5,873 nt of DNA, from NCBI GenBank assembly GCA_002708395.1, contig PANP01000080.1, positions 9,547-15,419 on the forward strand. The letters run 5' to 3'. Source of the DNA: Dehalococcoidia bacterium (GTDB lineage Bacteria > Chloroflexota > Dehalococcoidia > UBA3495). Numbering within the stretch: the first letter of the stretch is position 1; each line of letters begins with the position of its first letter. The notes beneath the pieces were generated by a model. That model made no database searches and was not told the DNA's origin. It saw only the letters and a program-made list of their open reading frames with translations. A program made the translations under genes and the position numbers. Of this stretch, positions 5,309 through 5,873 are shown one piece after another.

Positions 5309-5349
5309 ATGATGCTTAAAATCTCCTAGCGAAGGGCGCAAAAAGCTCT

Positions 5350-5873
5350 ATGACCGTAACTCAACAGCAACTGGATGAGATAGCCCTATCTAGGGCCGAA
5401 TACGAGTTGATACTGGACCGGCTAGACCGGGAGCCCAACTCGGTGGAGCTAGGGATGTTCGGCGCTCTATGGAGCGAGCATTGTGGGTACAAGCACTCTC
5501 GGCCCCTGCTAGGTCTTTTCCCCAGCCGGTCGGCTCGTGTCCTGTCTGATTCCGGAGCGGAGAATGCCGGCGCGGTGGACCTAGGGGATGGAATCGTAGC
5601 CGTATTCAAAGTGGAGTCCCACAACCACCCATCGGCGGTGGAACCCCTACAGGGTGCAGCCACCGGTGTCGGCGGCATCGTGCGTGACATATTGGCCATG
5701 GGGGCACGCCCCATAGCTTTACTAAACTCCCTGCGCTTCGGCCCATTAGACGACCCTCACAACCGCCACCTGTTTCAAGGCGTGGTAGGCGGTATCTCCT
5801 GGTACGGCAACTGCATAGGAGTTCCTGATGTGGGAGGGGAGATTTACTTCGACAGTTGCTACTCCCAGAACCC
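5350..5873 (+). CDS. purL: Phosphoribosylformylglycinamidine synthase subunit PurL (partial, C-terminus off the right edge)
   Basis: PurL catalyses the ATP-dependent conversion of FGAR to FGAM in de novo purine synthesis, using ammonia delivered by PurQ with the help of PurS. The visible 174 residues contain the family's N-terminal landmarks: [13 protein letters not shown] at 36-48, with the conserved catalytic His at 44; [13 protein letters not shown] at 87-99; Q-G-A-A-T-G-V-G-G at 101-109; and the M-G-A-R-P-I-A and N-S-L-R-F-G segments. The start resembles the small bacterial PurL that works with separate PurS and PurQ, not the large fused enzyme. The ATG at 5350 has only a weak upstream AAGG, and no alternative in-frame start lies between it and an upstream stop. 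The 41-base gap after recF has no terminator, so the two genes may be co-transcribed. Confidence 0.96.
   Translation, partial: MTVTQQQLDEIALSRAEYELILDRLDREPNSVELGMFGALWSEHCGYKHSRPLLGLFPSRSARVLSDSGAENAGAVDLGDGIVAVFKVESHNHPSAVEPLQGAATGVGGIVRDILAMGARPIALLNSLRFGPLDDPHNRHLFQGVVGGISWYGNCIGVPDVGGEIYFDSCYSQN

Noticed and set aside
1..5873. Mobile elements, CRISPR arrays, tRNA or rRNA genes
   Set aside because: No transposase or integrase, direct-repeat array, cloverleaf or rRNA-like segment was seen by eye on either strand. The only regular repetition is the protein-coding pentapeptide period.

Overview
The window looks like a piece of a chromosome from a free-living bacterium. The most likely source is Chloroflexota (Dehalococcoidia or SAR202-like). 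This rests on the gene repertoire (a DRTGG-domain phosphotransacetylase-like protein, a split MaoC pair, recF next to purL), Shine-Dalgarno sequences of the AGGAGG type and moderate-to-high GC. The phylum is an inference; no rRNA or other marker gene is present. No mobile element, tRNA, rRNA or CRISPR array was seen.

Layout. Positions 1-2990 are all minus strand. Read in transcription order from 2990 they are: two small hot-dog-fold proteins whose genes overlap by 19 bases (a split MaoC-type acyl dehydratase/hydratase); a 99-residue selenoprotein of the SelW/Rdx family; a strong intrinsic terminator; a pentapeptide-repeat protein with 37 repeats in unbroken register; and the N-terminal 301 residues of a P-loop/DRTGG phosphotransacetylase-like protein, which runs off the left edge. 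A 165-base divergent spacer (2991-3155) separates these from a plus-strand block: an unrecognised 262-residue protein, recF, and the start of purL, which runs off the right edge.

The main observation is the selenoprotein. Only its C-terminal 72 codons form a conventional ORF (1759-1977). Upstream and in frame, an ATG at 2058 with its own AGGAGG opens a reading frame interrupted by one TGA. That TGA sits exactly at the U of a CxxU redox motif (Y-C-L-A-U-G-Y, very close to Y-C-G-A-U-G-Y of animal selenoprotein W). A 6-bp perfect hairpin with an 8-base loop begins 12 bases after the TGA, where a bacterial SECIS element belongs. None of the six gene ends visible in the window uses TGA as its stop. 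A standard gene caller would either miss this gene or start it at the internal ATG and so delete its active site.

How the genes relate. The hot-dog pair very probably makes one enzyme for acyl-thioester hydration or dehydration. The selenoprotein follows on the same strand after 105 bases and may share its transcript or have its own weak promoter. The pentapeptide and DRTGG genes are 45 bases apart and probably form a second unit. recF (replication/repair) and purL (purine synthesis) are 41 bases apart and may be co-transcribed from an extended -10 promoter upstream of recF.
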